Positions 1-8,369 of a stretch of DNA of 64,000 nt are shown here, piece after piece. Location of the stretch: assembly GCF_018599195.1 (NCBI RefSeq), contig NZ_JAHFVK010000001.1, positions 930,001 to 994,000 of the forward strand. The letters are read 5' to 3'. A program made the translations under genes and the position numbers. Position 1 is the stretch's first letter; each line of letters opens with the position of its first letter. The DNA is from Croceibacterium selenioxidans. Its GTDB lineage: Bacteria; Pseudomonadota; Alphaproteobacteria; Sphingomonadales; Sphingomonadaceae. The notes beneath the pieces are model-generated. The model had not been told where the DNA came from. It saw only the letters and a program-made list of their open reading frames with translations, and made no database searches.

Positions 1-431
1 ACCCGAAGTTCCGTACGCCCTACGTGGTGACGGCGCTCACCGGTGGGGCCGTGGCGATCGCTGCTGCGTTCTTCCCGGTGGGGCAGCTGGCCGACATTTC
101 GAACGCCGGAACGCTCTATGCCTTCCTCATGGTCGCGGTGGCAGTCCTGGTGCTGCGCAAGAAGGATGCCGGTCGTAAACGGCACTTCACGGTTCCGGCT
201 GTTTGGATCGTTGCGCCGCTCACGATGTTGGGCTGTGCGTTCCTGTTCTTCAACCTGCCGATCCAGGCCATGCTGTTCCTGCCCGTCTGGGGCGCGATCG
301 GGCTGGTGATCTATTTCGCCTATGGCCGGTCTCACAGCCATCTGGGTCGCGGCATCGTGGAGGTTCACGAGGCCGAACTTGCCGATATCGAACCTGATAT
401 CCCGGGCATCCCCGATCGCGGACGTCCCTGA
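1..431 (+). CDS. APC-family amino acid permease, C-terminal part
   Basis: The 5' end lies outside the window; the frame is open from base 3 (first residues PKFRTPYVVT). The visible part has about four hydrophobic membrane segments separated by a basic loop (RKKDAGRKRHFTVPA), then a soluble acidic tail. This matches the last helices of APC-superfamily permeases of the cationic amino acid transporter type, which import amino acids or polyamines across the inner membrane. The loop 'LRKK..GRKR.F.VP..W' followed by a helix is typical of that family. Substrate cannot be told from this fragment. A strong hairpin terminator follows 10 bases after the stop, so the gene ends its transcription unit. Confidence 0.8.
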   Translation, partial: PKFRTPYVVTALTGGAVAIAAAFFPVGQLADISNAGTLYAFLMVAVAVLVLRKKDAGRKRHFTVPAVWIVAPLTMLGCAFLFFNLPIQAMLFLPVWGAIGLVIYFAYGRSHSHLGRGIVEVHEAELADIEPDIPGIPDRGRP

Positions 432-440
432 CATGCCAAG

Positions 441-471
441 GGCCGCTCTCCACCCAGGAGAGCGGCCTTTT
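441..471 (+). terminator. Rho-independent terminator after the permease gene
   Basis: A perfect 11-bp inverted repeat, GGCCGCTCTCC (441-451) and GGAGAGCGGCC (457-467), has a 5-nt loop and is followed by TTTT. It lies between convergent genes and probably ends the permease transcript; the A-rich stretch on the other side may let it work from the minus strand too. Confidence 0.85.
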
Positions 472-477
472 CCCTTG

Positions 478-948
478 TTAGAGCGCGGTGCGGACGTGTT
501 GCTGCGCGGCCTTCTCGCGGATGTCGTAGCCGAGCATCATTTTTGCCGTGTCGATGAGTCCGTAGTCCAGGTTCCAGATCTCGGCCTGGTCGAGGTCCAT
601 CCGAAGCATTAGTAAGTCGGGATCGTCCTTGCCGCCGGGAAACCAGGCCTGGACGGCGGGGCTCCATTCAAGGTCGAAGCGGGCGGCGTCGGTTTCCTCG
701 AAGAGGGTGCCGGAAAATCGGGCGAACAGGTCATGGCCTTTGCCGGTGAACGTTGCCGTGGCTTGGCCGCCATGGGCAAATGGGCCGCGTCGGCTGGTGA
801 AGAACCAGATCGTGCTATGAGCCTCGCTGTCGAGCTGTGCCATCATCGGCACCGCGGTTTGGGGATCGCCATCGGTCTGCAGGAACACGAACGGACTATC
901 AGCCAGCGTGGTCCAGAATTTGTGTTTGAGGGTCGTGGCCTTGTCCAT
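478..948 (-). CDS. Pyridoxamine 5'-phosphate oxidase-fold protein (general stress protein 26-like)
   Basis: A 156-aa protein with the split-barrel flavin-binding fold pattern: 'DSEAHSTIWFFTSR', 'GQATATFTGKGHDLFARFSGTLFEE' and 'VQAWFPGGKDDPDLLMLRMDLDQAEIW' match the COG3871 family of general stress proteins that bind FMN or a related cofactor. The start at 948 (MDKATTL) is chosen because a GGAGA ribosome site sits just upstream and the family begins there; the open frame extends much further back without family character. The reaction is not known for most members. It is transcribed divergently from imuA, with a LexA box between the two. Confidence 0.8.
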   Translation of the reverse strand: MDKATTLKHKFWTTLADSPFVFLQTDGDPQTAVPMMAQLDSEAHSTIWFFTSRRGPFAHGGQATATFTGKGHDLFARFSGTLFEETDAARFDLEWSPAVQAWFPGGKDDPDLLMLRMDLDQAEIWNLDYGLIDTAKMMLGYDIREKAAQQHVRTAL

Positions 949-1019
949 GCGAGGTCTCCGCTTTTTTCGGATAACCCCGCAGGACTGGACGCAGTTCCGT
1001 TGCCATTCTCTCCGGATGG

Positions 1020-1034
1020 GAACATAAAGTGAAC
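1020..1034 (+). promoter_or_regulatory. LexA box upstream of imuA-imuB
   Basis: GAAC-ATAAAGT-GAAC is an exact match to the alphaproteobacterial LexA operator (direct repeat GAAC/GTTC with 7-nt spacing). It lies 18 bases before the imuA start and would place the imuAB genes under SOS control. The divergent gene at 478-948 starts 72 bases away and could share the operator. Confidence 0.85.
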
Positions 1035-1051
1035 ATTGGAGTCGATTCGCC

Positions 1052-1783
1052 GTGAACTTGTCAGCCTTCCCCACTGCCGCGCAGTTATCGCTGCCGGGCA
1101 AACAGGCTTCTCGGTGGAGCCCCGGTTTGCCCTGCGCTCCGCATAACGAGGTCTTTGCCAGTGCGGACGAAGGCAGCGGGGTGGCTGTGGCGCTTGCTTT
1201 GGCCCTCGACGGATTGCGCGGGCAGGGCGGCGATCGGCTTGGGGATCGCAGTCTGCTGTGGGTGCAGGACGCCACTTCCCTACGTCTCAATGGAAGGCCT
1301 TATCGTGCGGGTTTGCCGCCCGAGCTGCGCAACCGGGTTATCCATGTCCTCGCTCCCAAGCCGGAAGATGCGCTGTTCGCCCTGGAGGAAGGGATACGTT
1401 GCCGCGACATGGCCTGCGTGATCGGAGAGATAGCCGGCAACCCCAAGACGCTCGATTTCACCGCTTCACGGCGCCTGACGCTGGCGGCGGAGCGATACGG
1501 CGTTCGGTTGTTCCTGGTCCGCCACGATGCGAAGCGGGACCTGTCTTCGGCGCGGATGCGTTGGCAGGTTCGCTCAGCTGCTTCGCTGCCGCCAGGATGG
1601 AATACGGCCGCTCCCGGTACGCCCGCCTGGCATGCCGAGCTGTTCCGTGCCCGCACCCTTGCCACCGGAGAATGGATCTTGCGCGATGACGGAAAAGGTC
1701 TCGCCGCCGAACGCCCTTCCACCGCGCCGGATCATGGCGATCTGGCTGCCGCGGCTGGCGGTCGATCGCTGGCGGCATGCTGA
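1052..1783 (+). CDS. imuA: ImuA, SulA/RecA-like mutasome protein
   Basis: A 243-aa protein of the ImuA family (RecA/SulA-like fold). In alphaproteobacteria ImuA works with ImuB and DnaE2 in damage-induced mutagenic translesion synthesis. Supporting segments are 'ADEGSGVAVALALALDGL', 'DRSLLWVQDATSLRLNGRPY', 'EDALFALEEGIRCRDMACVIGEI' and the typical C-terminal 'PAWHAELFRARTLATGEWIL'. Assignment rests equally on context: imuB overlaps its 3' end by about 98 bases and dnaE2 follows. A LexA box sits just upstream. No Walker A lysine motif is evident, as usual for this subfamily. Confidence 0.88.
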   Translation: MNLSAFPTAAQLSLPGKQASRWSPGLPCAPHNEVFASADEGSGVAVALALALDGLRGQGGDRLGDRSLLWVQDATSLRLNGRPYRAGLPPELRNRVIHVLAPKPEDALFALEEGIRCRDMACVIGEIAGNPKTLDFTASRRLTLAAERYGVRLFLVRHDAKRDLSSARMRWQVRSAASLPPGWNTAAPGTPAWHAELFRARTLATGEWILRDDGKGLAAERPSTAPDHGDLAAAAGGRSLAAC

Positions 1784-3266
1784 AGGTTGCGAGCGGGGGC
1801 AGGGTGCGGATGGCGAACCTTATGCACTGATCGCCGAAACCGCCCACGGGCTTCGTATCGAAGCGGTCAACGACGCGGGCCTCGCTGCCGGCGCACGGCC
1901 CGGAATGGCGGTAGCCGATGCGCGAGCCGTGTGCCCGGCGCTCAAGGTCGCACCTTCGGACCGCGCGGGCGACCTCGCGTTTCTCGAACGCCTGGCAGTC
2001 TGGGCGCAGCGTTGGGGGCCATGGACGGCGCTCGATCCGCCTGACGGCCTGTTGGTCGATATCAGCGCCGTTGCTCACCTGTTTGGGGGAGAGGAGCGGT
2101 TGCTGGCGGAGGTGCAAACCCGCTTTATCGCGCAAGGCCTGACGGCACGCGCGGCCATTGCGCCCACGGCCGGGGCCGCGTGGGCGCTTGCCCATCACGG
2201 TGGCGGGTCACTGATCCTCGCGCCGCAGGACAGCATCGAAGCCTGTCTCGCCGGGCTGCCGGTAGGGGCTTTGCGGCTCGACGGTGAAGTGCTGCTTGTA
2301 CTGCGGCGGCTGGGACTCAAGCGCATCGGCGATCTGGCCGGGGTCGGGCGCGACGCGCTCAAACGCCGGTTTCGCCATCGATCGCCGGTGACCAATCCCC
2401 TCCTGAGGATGGACCAGTTGCTGGGCCGGGCGCCGGAGCCCTTGCTACCGGTGGTTCGCGTCAGCGAAGCGCTGGTCCAGCGCGGGTTGCTCGAACCGAT
2501 CCGTCACAGCGAGTTGCTCATCCGGGTCGTGGCCGACCTTGCCGCCGACATGGCGCGCGAACTCGAAGCACGGGGTGAAGGTGCGCGCCGCCTCGAGCTT
2601 GGGCTGTGGCGCGTGGATGGTGACGTGGTGCTGCGCCCGCTCGAACTGGCCGCGGCCACGCGCGAAGCAACGCATATCGCCCGCCTGTTTGCCGGGCGGC
2701 TCGACGATATCGATGCGGGCTTTGGCATAGAGCTGGTGCGGATGCGCGCGCTCTGGGCAGAGCCGCTCGCGGTGGTGCAAAAGGGCCTCGGAGCCCAACC
2801 AGAAGATTCCGGCACTTCGCTGGCGGCCTGCATGGACCGGCTGACCATGCGGCTCGGCACGGCCGCCGTGCGCCGTCCCGTACCCTATGCGAGCCACATC
2901 CCCGAGCGAGCGCAGCGCTGGCAGCCTCCGCTCGAACCCGAACCGGTCTCTCAAGAGGAACTGGCGTTTCACGCTCGTCCGCTGAAACTGCTCGACCGGG
3001 CGGAGCAGATCGCCGTGCTCTATGCCACGCCCGACGGCCACCCCCGTCAGTTCCGCTGGCGGGGTGGCCTGCACGAGGTCGTGCGCGTCGAAGGGCCCGA
3101 ACGGATCGCGCCCGAATGGTGGCGCGAGAGGAGCGGCACGCGGTTGAGGGATTATTACCGGATCGAGGACAGTGAAGGCCGCCGCTACTGGATTTATCGC
3201 GCAGGTCTCGCAGGAGACGGGCGGGGCGGTGCGCCCGACTGGTTTCTCCAGGGATTGTGCAGTTGA
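1686..3266 (+). CDS. imuB: ImuB, Y-family polymerase-like mutasome subunit
   Basis: A 526-aa DinB/UmuC-like protein. The start 'MAIWLPRLAVDRW', 'GLRIEAVNDAGLAAGARPGMAVADARAVCP', 'DISAVAHLFGGEERLL', and the helix-hairpin-helix segment 'LGLKRIGDLAGVGRDALKRRF' follow the Y-family order, but acidic catalytic residues are missing at the first palm motif (MAIWLPRLAVD in place of DxDxFF), as in other ImuB proteins that act as a clamp-binding hub rather than a polymerase. The C-terminal region after about residue 380 is ImuB-specific. The start at 1686 lies inside imuA; 1734 is an alternative that begins directly at MAIW. It is likely co-transcribed with imuA under LexA. Confidence 0.9.
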   Translation: MTEKVSPPNALPPRRIMAIWLPRLAVDRWRHAEGCERGQGADGEPYALIAETAHGLRIEAVNDAGLAAGARPGMAVADARAVCPALKVAPSDRAGDLAFLERLAVWAQRWGPWTALDPPDGLLVDISAVAHLFGGEERLLAEVQTRFIAQGLTARAAIAPTAGAAWALAHHGGGSLILAPQDSIEACLAGLPVGALRLDGEVLLVLRRLGLKRIGDLAGVGRDALKRRFRHRSPVTNPLLRMDQLLGRAPEPLLPVVRVSEALVQRGLLEPIRHSELLIRVVADLAADMARELEARGEGARRLELGLWRVDGDVVLRPLELAAATREATHIARLFAGRLDDIDAGFGIELVRMRALWAEPLAVVQKGLGAQPEDSGTSLAACMDRLTMRLGTAAVRRPVPYASHIPERAQRWQPPLEPEPVSQEELAFHARPLKLLDRAEQIAVLYATPDGHPRQFRWRGGLHEVVRVEGPERIAPEWWRERSGTRLRDYYRIEDSEGRRYWIYRAGLAGDGRGGAPDWFLQGLCS

Positions 3267-3310
3267 ACCATGGCTGGACGCGGCAATTGAAATCAGCCTA
3301 GGGGCGACCG

Positions 3311-3625
3311 ATGCAAGCAGCGATTGAATCTCTCGTCACCGGCTACCGCTCGGGGAAGCAATATCTCTCAGTCATTACCGGCGCCTCCGAGGACCTGCTG
3401 CACATTCACGCCGGACTGCTGATCTTCGTCCTGTCCGCCCTGATTTTGCGCAAGAAAATGCGCTCTCCGATCCCTCTTGCGCTGGTCGTGTTCTTCGCCA
3501 CGCTGAATGAAATGGTGGATTGGTATTCGGGCGCTCCGCAGGCACCCTTCGAGCACTACATCGATTTCGCCAACACGGTGTTCTGGCCCGCGGTACTGTT
3601 CCTGCTCGCGCGGCGCTGGCGTTAA
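3311..3625 (+). CDS. Small membrane protein of unknown function, between imuB and dnaE2
   Basis: A 104-aa protein with two or three predicted membrane helices ('IHAGLLIFVLSALIL', 'IPLALVVFFATLNEMV', 'FANTVFWPAVLFLLARRW') and a polar N-terminal tail. I do not recognise a named family. It starts 44 bases after imuB, so it could be read from the imuAB transcript, although dnaE2 downstream has its own LexA box. The reading frame uses normal high-GC codons and looks real. Confidence 0.65.
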   Translation: MQAAIESLVTGYRSGKQYLSVITGASEDLLHIHAGLLIFVLSALILRKKMRSPIPLALVVFFATLNEMVDWYSGAPQAPFEHYIDFANTVFWPAVLFLLARRWR

Positions 3626-3675
3626 GCGCCAGCCGATCGAAAAACAGCCGTGAGTTCAGGCCAGAGCCTTGAAAG

Positions 3676-3690
3676 GAACAAAAAGAGAAC
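3676..3690 (+). promoter_or_regulatory. LexA box upstream of dnaE2
   Basis: GAAC-AAAAAGA-GAAC is a second exact GAAC-N7-GAAC operator, 31 bases before the dnaE2 start. With the box at 1020-1034 it shows that both halves of the mutasome carry their own SOS operator. Confidence 0.87.
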
Positions 3691-3721
3691 ATAAATATTC
3701 GATGCAAACGGCGAAAGGTGC

Positions 3722-6700
3722 ATGCCAGAATCCTCCCTCACTCCCGGCAAGCGGCGGACCGAGGTCGATCCCGACACGATCGTCCCTCCTGCGCGTGCGC
3801 CGTTTGTCGAACTCGGCCTGGTTTCCTGCTTTTCGTTCCTGCGCGGCGCGTCGGATGCGGTCGACCTGGTGAACACCGCCCGGGCTCTGGGCTACGATGC
3901 GGTCGGCATTGCCGATGCCAATTCGATGGCGGGAGTGGTGCGCATCCATACCGAAGCCCGGACCTTGAAGCTCAAGCCTCTCATTGGCTGCCGGATCGAG
4001 ACGGTCGAAGGTCTCGCCTTTCTCGCTTACCCCTTCAACCGCGCGGGCTATGGCCGATTGTGTAGGCTGATCTCGGCTGGCCGGATGAGCACGCTGGAGG
4101 GTGAGTGGCAGGACAAGGGCGTCTGCGAGATCTCACTGCGAATGTTGGCCGAGCATACCGAAGACGTCCAGCTGATCCTGCTGCCGCCGCGGGACCTCGA
4201 CGCCGAACTCACCATCGAAGTTGAGAACAACGTTATTCCTCTCCCGCTTGCGGGAGGGGTTAGGGGTGGGGCCGCTGAAACCGCCACAACCCACCCCTCT
4301 CCCAAACGGAAGGGGAACTGGCTGACCGCTCGGTTTCCCGAGATCCTTCCTCATCTCGTCCGCCCACTTCCCACCCTGCGTCACCTGGGTGCGAGCTATC
4401 TCTATCGCGGTGACGACGTGGCCCGGATCGACCGGCTCGACGCGTTGGCCAAGGCAAACGGCCTGGCGCTTCTCGCTACCAATGACGTTCATTACCATTC
4501 GCCCGACCGCCGGCCCCTGCATGATGTGATGACGGCAATCAGGCACAAGACCACTGTCGCCAAGGCGGGCTACCGGCTTCACGCCAATGCGGAACGGCAC
4601 CTGAAGAGCCCGGACGAAATGCAGCTGTTGTTCGCGCGATGGCCGCACGCCATCGTGGCGTCACGTGAAGTCGCCGATGCCTGCCAGTTCAGTCTCGCCG
4701 AGCTGAAATACGAGTACCCGAAGCAGGTCTATCCTGATGGCATGACGTCACAGGAGTATCTCCGGCAGCAGACGTGGGAAGGTGCTAAATGGCGTTATCC
4801 CAACGGTTTACCTGAGCCTATCAAGAAAACACTTGAGCATGAGCTGGAATTGATCGGCACACTCAAGCTTGCGCCCTATTTCCTGACCATCAAGGAGATC
4901 GTCGACTTTGCCCGTAGTCAGGAACCGCCGATCCTTTGCCAGGGCCGTGGCTCGGCGGCGAACTCGGCGGTCTGCTTCTGCCTTGGGATCACCTCGGTCG
5001 ATCCTGCCGAACACCAACTGTTGTTCGACCGCTTCATCTCCGCGGAGCGAACCGAGCCGCCCGACATCGACGTCGATTTCGAGCATGAGCGGCGTGAGGA
5101 GGTGATCCAGCACATCTACGAAGAGTATGGCCGCAGTCACGCCGGGCTTTGCGCCACTGTGATTCACTACCGGCCCCGCATGGCGATCCGTGAAGTCGGC
5201 AAGGTCATGGGGCTGTCGGAGGACGTGACCTCGTCGCTCGCCCGTACGGTCTGGGGCGGGCACGGGCATGAAATCGACGAGGAGCATGTCCTGAGGGAAA
5301 CCGGGCTCGACTTGTCCGATCCCCACTTGAGACGAGTTCTGAAGTTAACGCAGCAAATGATCGGCATGCCGCGGCATCTGAGCCAGCATGTCGGTGGCTT
5401 CATCCTCACCGACAGCTTACTGACCGAGACCGTGCCCATCGGCAATGGCGCGATGCCCGAGCGGAGCTTCATCGAATGGGACAAGGACGACATCGACGAT
5501 CTCGGTATTTTCAAGGTCGACGTGCTCGCGCTTGGCATGCTGACTTGTATCAGGAAGGGCTTCGATCTCCTTGAAAAACATCATGATCGTAGTCTCACCC
5601 TGGCGACTTTGCCTCGGGAAGATCCGGCAGTTTACGACATGCTCTGCAAGGGGGATTCACTCGGCGTCTTCCAGGTGGAGAGCCGAGCGCAGATGAACAT
5701 GCTCCCGCGCCTCCGGCCGCGACGGTTCTATGACCTGGTAGTCGAAGTCGCGATCGTGCGCCCGGGGCCGATCCAGGGGGACATGGTCCACCCCTATCTC
5801 AAGCAACGCAAGGCCGAGCGCGAAGGGAAGACCAGCTTCTACCTTCCAGGCCCCGCACCGGAACATGGCCCGTCCGATGAACTGTCCTCCATTCTTGGGC
5901 GCACTTACGGCGTGCCGATCTTCCAGGAGCAGGCGATGAAGATCGCCCTCGATGCGGCGAAGTTCACTCCGGCCGAAGCGAACCGGCTGCGCAAGGCAAT
6001 GGCCACGTTCCGGTCGCGCGGCATGGTTCACGAGTTGGAGGACCTGATGGTCGGCCGCATGGTGGACCGCGGCTACGATCCGGAGTTCGCCCAGCGCTGC
6101 TTCAACCAGATCAAGGGGTTTGGCGAGTATGGTTTCCCCGAAAGCCACGCCGCAAGCTTTGCGCACCTGGTCTATGTCTCGAGCTGGTTGAAATGCCACT
6201 ACCCGGCCGCCTTCGCCGCCGCGTTGCTCAATTCCCAGCCGATGGGTTTCTATGCCCCTGCGCAGATCGTCCGCGATGCGGCGGAACACGGGGTTACGAT
6301 CCTGCCGATAGACGTCAATCATTCGGACTGGGATTGCACCTTGGAAGAACGAGGGCACGACGTCGCGCTCCGCCTCGGCCTGCGGCAGGTCGATGGGTTG
6401 CCCGAACATGTCGCGGCGAAACTGGTGGCAAGGCGGCAGGCGGCAGGACCCTATCGCGACGTGACGGAGCTGCGTGACCTGGCCAAGATTCCCCCCGCTC
6501 ATATCGAGCGGCTCGCTTCGGCGGATTGCTTCGGCTCGCTCTCCCTACCGCGGCGGCAGGCCTTGTGGGATGCGCGCAGCCTGGCCGCGGGTTCCGAGCT
6601 CCCGCTGTTCAGGTATGCCGAGGAACGGGAAGAGGGGGCCGAACGCGCGATCACGAGCTTGCCCGCGATGCCCCTGTCAGAGGAGGTCATCGCCGACTAC

Positions 6701-7168
6701 CAGACCCACCGCCTGTCGCTGAAAGCCCATCCGATGAGCTTCCTGCGCGCTTCTCTGGCCGAGCGCGGTTTCCTGCGGGCCAGCGACTTGCGCAGCCGCA
6801 AGCACCGCGCGATGGTCAATGTGGCCGGGGTCGTGCTGATCCGCCAGCGGCCGGGTTCGGCCAAAGGGGTGGTCTTCATCACTCTCGAGGACGAGACTGG
6901 GGTCGCCAATCTGGTGGTGTGGCCGGACACCATGGAGCGATACCGCAAGGTGGTAATGGGTGCGCGGCTGATCGAAGTCCGCGGCCGTGTCGAATACGAC
7001 GAAGACGTAATCCACGTGATCGCCGCGCATCTCACCGACTCGACCGAACAGTTGCACCGCCTGTCTGACGATTTGCTCAAGCCCGCCCTGGCCTATGGCG
7101 ATCACGGGGGAAGCCATCGTCACCCCCGCAACGTCAGGGTCATTCCCAAGTCGCGGGATTTCCACTGA
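3722..7168 (+). CDS. dnaE2: Error-prone DNA polymerase DnaE2 (ImuC)
   Basis: A 1148-aa C-family polymerase. An N-terminal PHP domain ('VELGLVSCFSFLRGASDAVDLV', 'YDAVGIADANSMAGVVR') is followed by the palm with 'CQGRGSAANSAVCFCLGIT' and the catalytic acidic motif 'EPPDIDVDFEHERREEV', fingers ('VQVESRAQMNMLPRLRPRRFYDLVVEVAIVRPGPIQGDMVHPYL'-like region near 5670-5810), a helix-hairpin-helix region and an OB fold. The C-terminus 'PKSRDFH' is the hallmark tail of DnaE2. It performs mutagenic lesion bypass with ImuA and ImuB. It starts 31 bases after a LexA box. Odd feature: residues near 170-200 are encoded by a palindromic repeat element inserted in frame (4234-4319). The downstream gene starts 2 bases after the stop. 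Confidence 0.95.
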   Translation: MPESSLTPGKRRTEVDPDTIVPPARAPFVELGLVSCFSFLRGASDAVDLVNTARALGYDAVGIADANSMAGVVRIHTEARTLKLKPLIGCRIETVEGLAFLAYPFNRAGYGRLCRLISAGRMSTLEGEWQDKGVCEISLRMLAEHTEDVQLILLPPRDLDAELTIEVENNVIPLPLAGGVRGGAAETATTHPSPKRKGNWLTARFPEILPHLVRPLPTLRHLGASYLYRGDDVARIDRLDALAKANGLALLATNDVHYHSPDRRPLHDVMTAIRHKTTVAKAGYRLHANAERHLKSPDEMQLLFARWPHAIVASREVADACQFSLAELKYEYPKQVYPDGMTSQEYLRQQTWEGAKWRYPNGLPEPIKKTLEHELELIGTLKLAPYFLTIKEIVDFARSQEPPILCQGRGSAANSAVCFCLGITSVDPAEHQLLFDRFISAERTEPPDIDVDFEHERREEVIQHIYEEYGRSHAGLCATVIHYRPRMAIREVGKVMGLSEDVTSSLARTVWGGHGHEIDEEHVLRETGLDLSDPHLRRVLKLTQQMIGMPRHLSQHVGGFILTDSLLTETVPIGNGAMPERSFIEWDKDDIDDLGIFKVDVLALGMLTCIRKGFDLLEKHHDRSLTLATLPREDPAVYDMLCKGDSLGVFQVESRAQMNMLPRLRPRRFYDLVVEVAIVRPGPIQGDMVHPYLKQRKAEREGKTSFYLPGPAPEHGPSDELSSILGRTYGVPIFQEQAMKIALDAAKFTPAEANRLRKAMATFRSRGMVHELEDLMVGRMVDRGYDPEFAQRCFNQIKGFGEYGFPESHAASFAHLVYVSSWLKCHYPAAFAAALLNSQPMGFYAPAQIVRDAAEHGVTILPIDVNHSDWDCTLEERGHDVALRLGLRQVDGLPEHVAAKLVARRQAAGPYRDVTELRDLAKIPPAHIERLASADCFGSLSLPRRQALWDARSLAAGSELPLFRYAEEREEGAERAITSLPAMPLSEEVIADYQTHRLSLKAHPMSFLRASLAERGFLRASDLRSRKHRAMVNVAGVVLIRQRPGSAKGVVFITLEDETGVANLVVWPDTMERYRKVVMGARLIEVRGRVEYDEDVIHVIAAHLTDSTEQLHRLSDDLLKPALAYGDHGGSHRHPRNVRVIPKSRDFH
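4234..4319 (+). repeat. Palindromic repeat element inserted in frame within dnaE2
   Basis: The sequence contains a 7-bp hairpin CTCCCGC/GCGGGAG (4241-4256), then a perfect 9-bp stem AGGGGTGGG (4262-4270) with CCCACCCCT (4290-4298), then a CCC-AAACGGAA-GGGG stem. This is the look of the intergenic palindromic elements common in alphaproteobacteria. Here it is translated as 'IPLPLAGGVRGG' and 'HPSPKRKGNW', joining normal DnaE2 sequence on both sides without breaking the frame. The insertion falls at the end of the PHP domain, where a surface loop is plausible. Confidence 0.8.
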
Positions 7169-7170
7169 AG

Positions 7171-7890
7171 ATGAAGGTCTCACGCCACCTCGGTCACTTC
7201 CGCCTCGACCGCTTGATGTTGATGGCCCTGATCCTTCTCGGTTTGCTTATCGCGGGACGCGCCTGGCTGGCGGAGAACCCGCAGCATGATCCCTGGGCGC
7301 CGCTGAACCTTGACGATCCTCCGGGCTGGGCGACCCAACGCAAGCTCGCCGCCTTGCGATCAGACCCTGTCGAATGTCGCGCCGTGCTGGAGCGAAGCAA
7401 CGTGGCGTTCAAAGCTCTGCCGGCGGCAGGGGAAGGGGAATGCCACCGCACGGATCGCACCGTCCTCGTCGACGCACCGTTCGCTCCGACCCCACCAGAC
7501 GCGACCTGCGCGGTCGGCGCAGCTCTTGAACTATGGCTTCGTGACGTCCAGGCCGCCGCCGAACTGAACTTTCAATCCCGCGTGGCACGGATCGACCACT
7601 TCGGCACCTACAATTGTCGGCGTCTCTACGGACGTGACACCGGCCCGTGGAGCGAACACGCGACCGGCAATGCGATCGACGTTGCTGCATTCGCGCTCGA
7701 GGACGGCCGCAGGGTCAGCGTTGTCGGCGATTGGAGCGGCACGGGACCTAAGGCAGTCTTCCTCCGCCAGATTCGCGATCGAGCTTGCTCGGTGTTCGGC
7801 ACTGTCCTTTCGCCCGACTACAACGCCGCCCATGCCGACCACCTGCATTTCGATCAGGAAGCCCGCGGCTTCGGCGGAGTATGTCGGTAG
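7171..7890 (+). CDS. Extensin-like family protein, predicted membrane-anchored LAS-type metallopeptidase fold
   Basis: A 239-aa protein with an N-terminal membrane anchor (residues about 13-30, 'LMLMALILLGLLIAGRAW') and an extensin-like C-terminal domain. The conserved 'WSEHATGNAIDVAAF' and 'HADHLHFDQEARGFGGVCR' match the zinc-site pattern (HxxGxAxD ... HxH) of LAS/VanY-type D,D-peptidases, to which this domain is related. Several cysteines (C-RAVLE, C-HRTDR, C-AVG, C-RR, C-SVFG, C-R) suggest disulfides outside the cytoplasm. A role in cell-wall processing is inference. It begins 2 bases after dnaE2, so it may be co-transcribed with an SOS gene. Confidence 0.82.
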   Translation: MKVSRHLGHFRLDRLMLMALILLGLLIAGRAWLAENPQHDPWAPLNLDDPPGWATQRKLAALRSDPVECRAVLERSNVAFKALPAAGEGECHRTDRTVLVDAPFAPTPPDATCAVGAALELWLRDVQAAAELNFQSRVARIDHFGTYNCRRLYGRDTGPWSEHATGNAIDVAAFALEDGRRVSVVGDWSGTGPKAVFLRQIRDRACSVFGTVLSPDYNAAHADHLHFDQEARGFGGVCR

Positions 7891-7972
7891 GGTCCTAATG
7901 GACGAACGACGCTTGCGCCTACTGCCCAGCCCCCTAGGACAGGGCCATCAGTTTCAACAACGAGAGGAAATC

Positions 7973-8320
7973 ATGAGCATTCGTCGCATCGAATCGGGCC
8001 CGCGAATGAGCCAGGCAGTGGTTCACAACGGCATCGCCTACCTTGCCGGACAAGTCGGTGCGCCGGGTGAAAGTGTCGCCACCCAGACCACCGCGGTCCT
8101 CGCGCAGATCGACAGGCTTCTGGCAGAGGCGGGCTCGGACAAGTCGCGCATCCTCACCGCCACCATCTGGCTCGCCGACATGGCGGACTTTGCGGAAATG
8201 AACTCGGTCTGGGACGTGTGGGTCGACAAAGACAGCCCGCCAGCCCGCGCTACCGGCGAAGCAAAGCTTGCCACGCCGGACTACAGAGTCGAGATCATCA
8301 TCACTGCCGTTTGCCAGTGA
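7973..8320 (+). CDS. RidA family reactive-intermediate deaminase-like protein
   Basis: A 115-aa protein of the RidA/YjgF/UK114 family, which hydrolyses reactive enamine or imine intermediates from amino acid metabolism. Family segments: 'SQAVVHNGIAYLAGQVG', 'QIDRLLAEAGSDKSRILTATIWLADMADFAEMNSVWDVWV', 'PPARATGEAKLATPDYRVEIIITAV'. The start at 7973 follows a GAGAGGAA ribosome site; the open frame further upstream overlaps the extensin-like gene. It converges with trpE. The family's substrate-binding arginine may be the one in 'PARATGEA', but other RidA subgroups differ here. Confidence 0.88.
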   Translation: MSIRRIESGPRMSQAVVHNGIAYLAGQVGAPGESVATQTTAVLAQIDRLLAEAGSDKSRILTATIWLADMADFAEMNSVWDVWVDKDSPPARATGEAKLATPDYRVEIIITAVCQ

Positions 8321-8329
8321 GCAAGTTTG

Positions 8330-8357
8330 CGTGTGAGGGGCGAGTGCTCCTCACACG
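8330..8357. terminator. Inverted repeat between convergent ridA-type gene and trpE
   Basis: CGTGTGAGG (8330-8338) pairs perfectly with CCTCACACG (8349-8357) around a 10-nt loop. It sits in the 49-bp gap between two convergent genes and is likely a shared transcription stop, although no long T-run follows on either side. Confidence 0.55.
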
Positions 8358-8369
8358 GCATGCCGCGCT

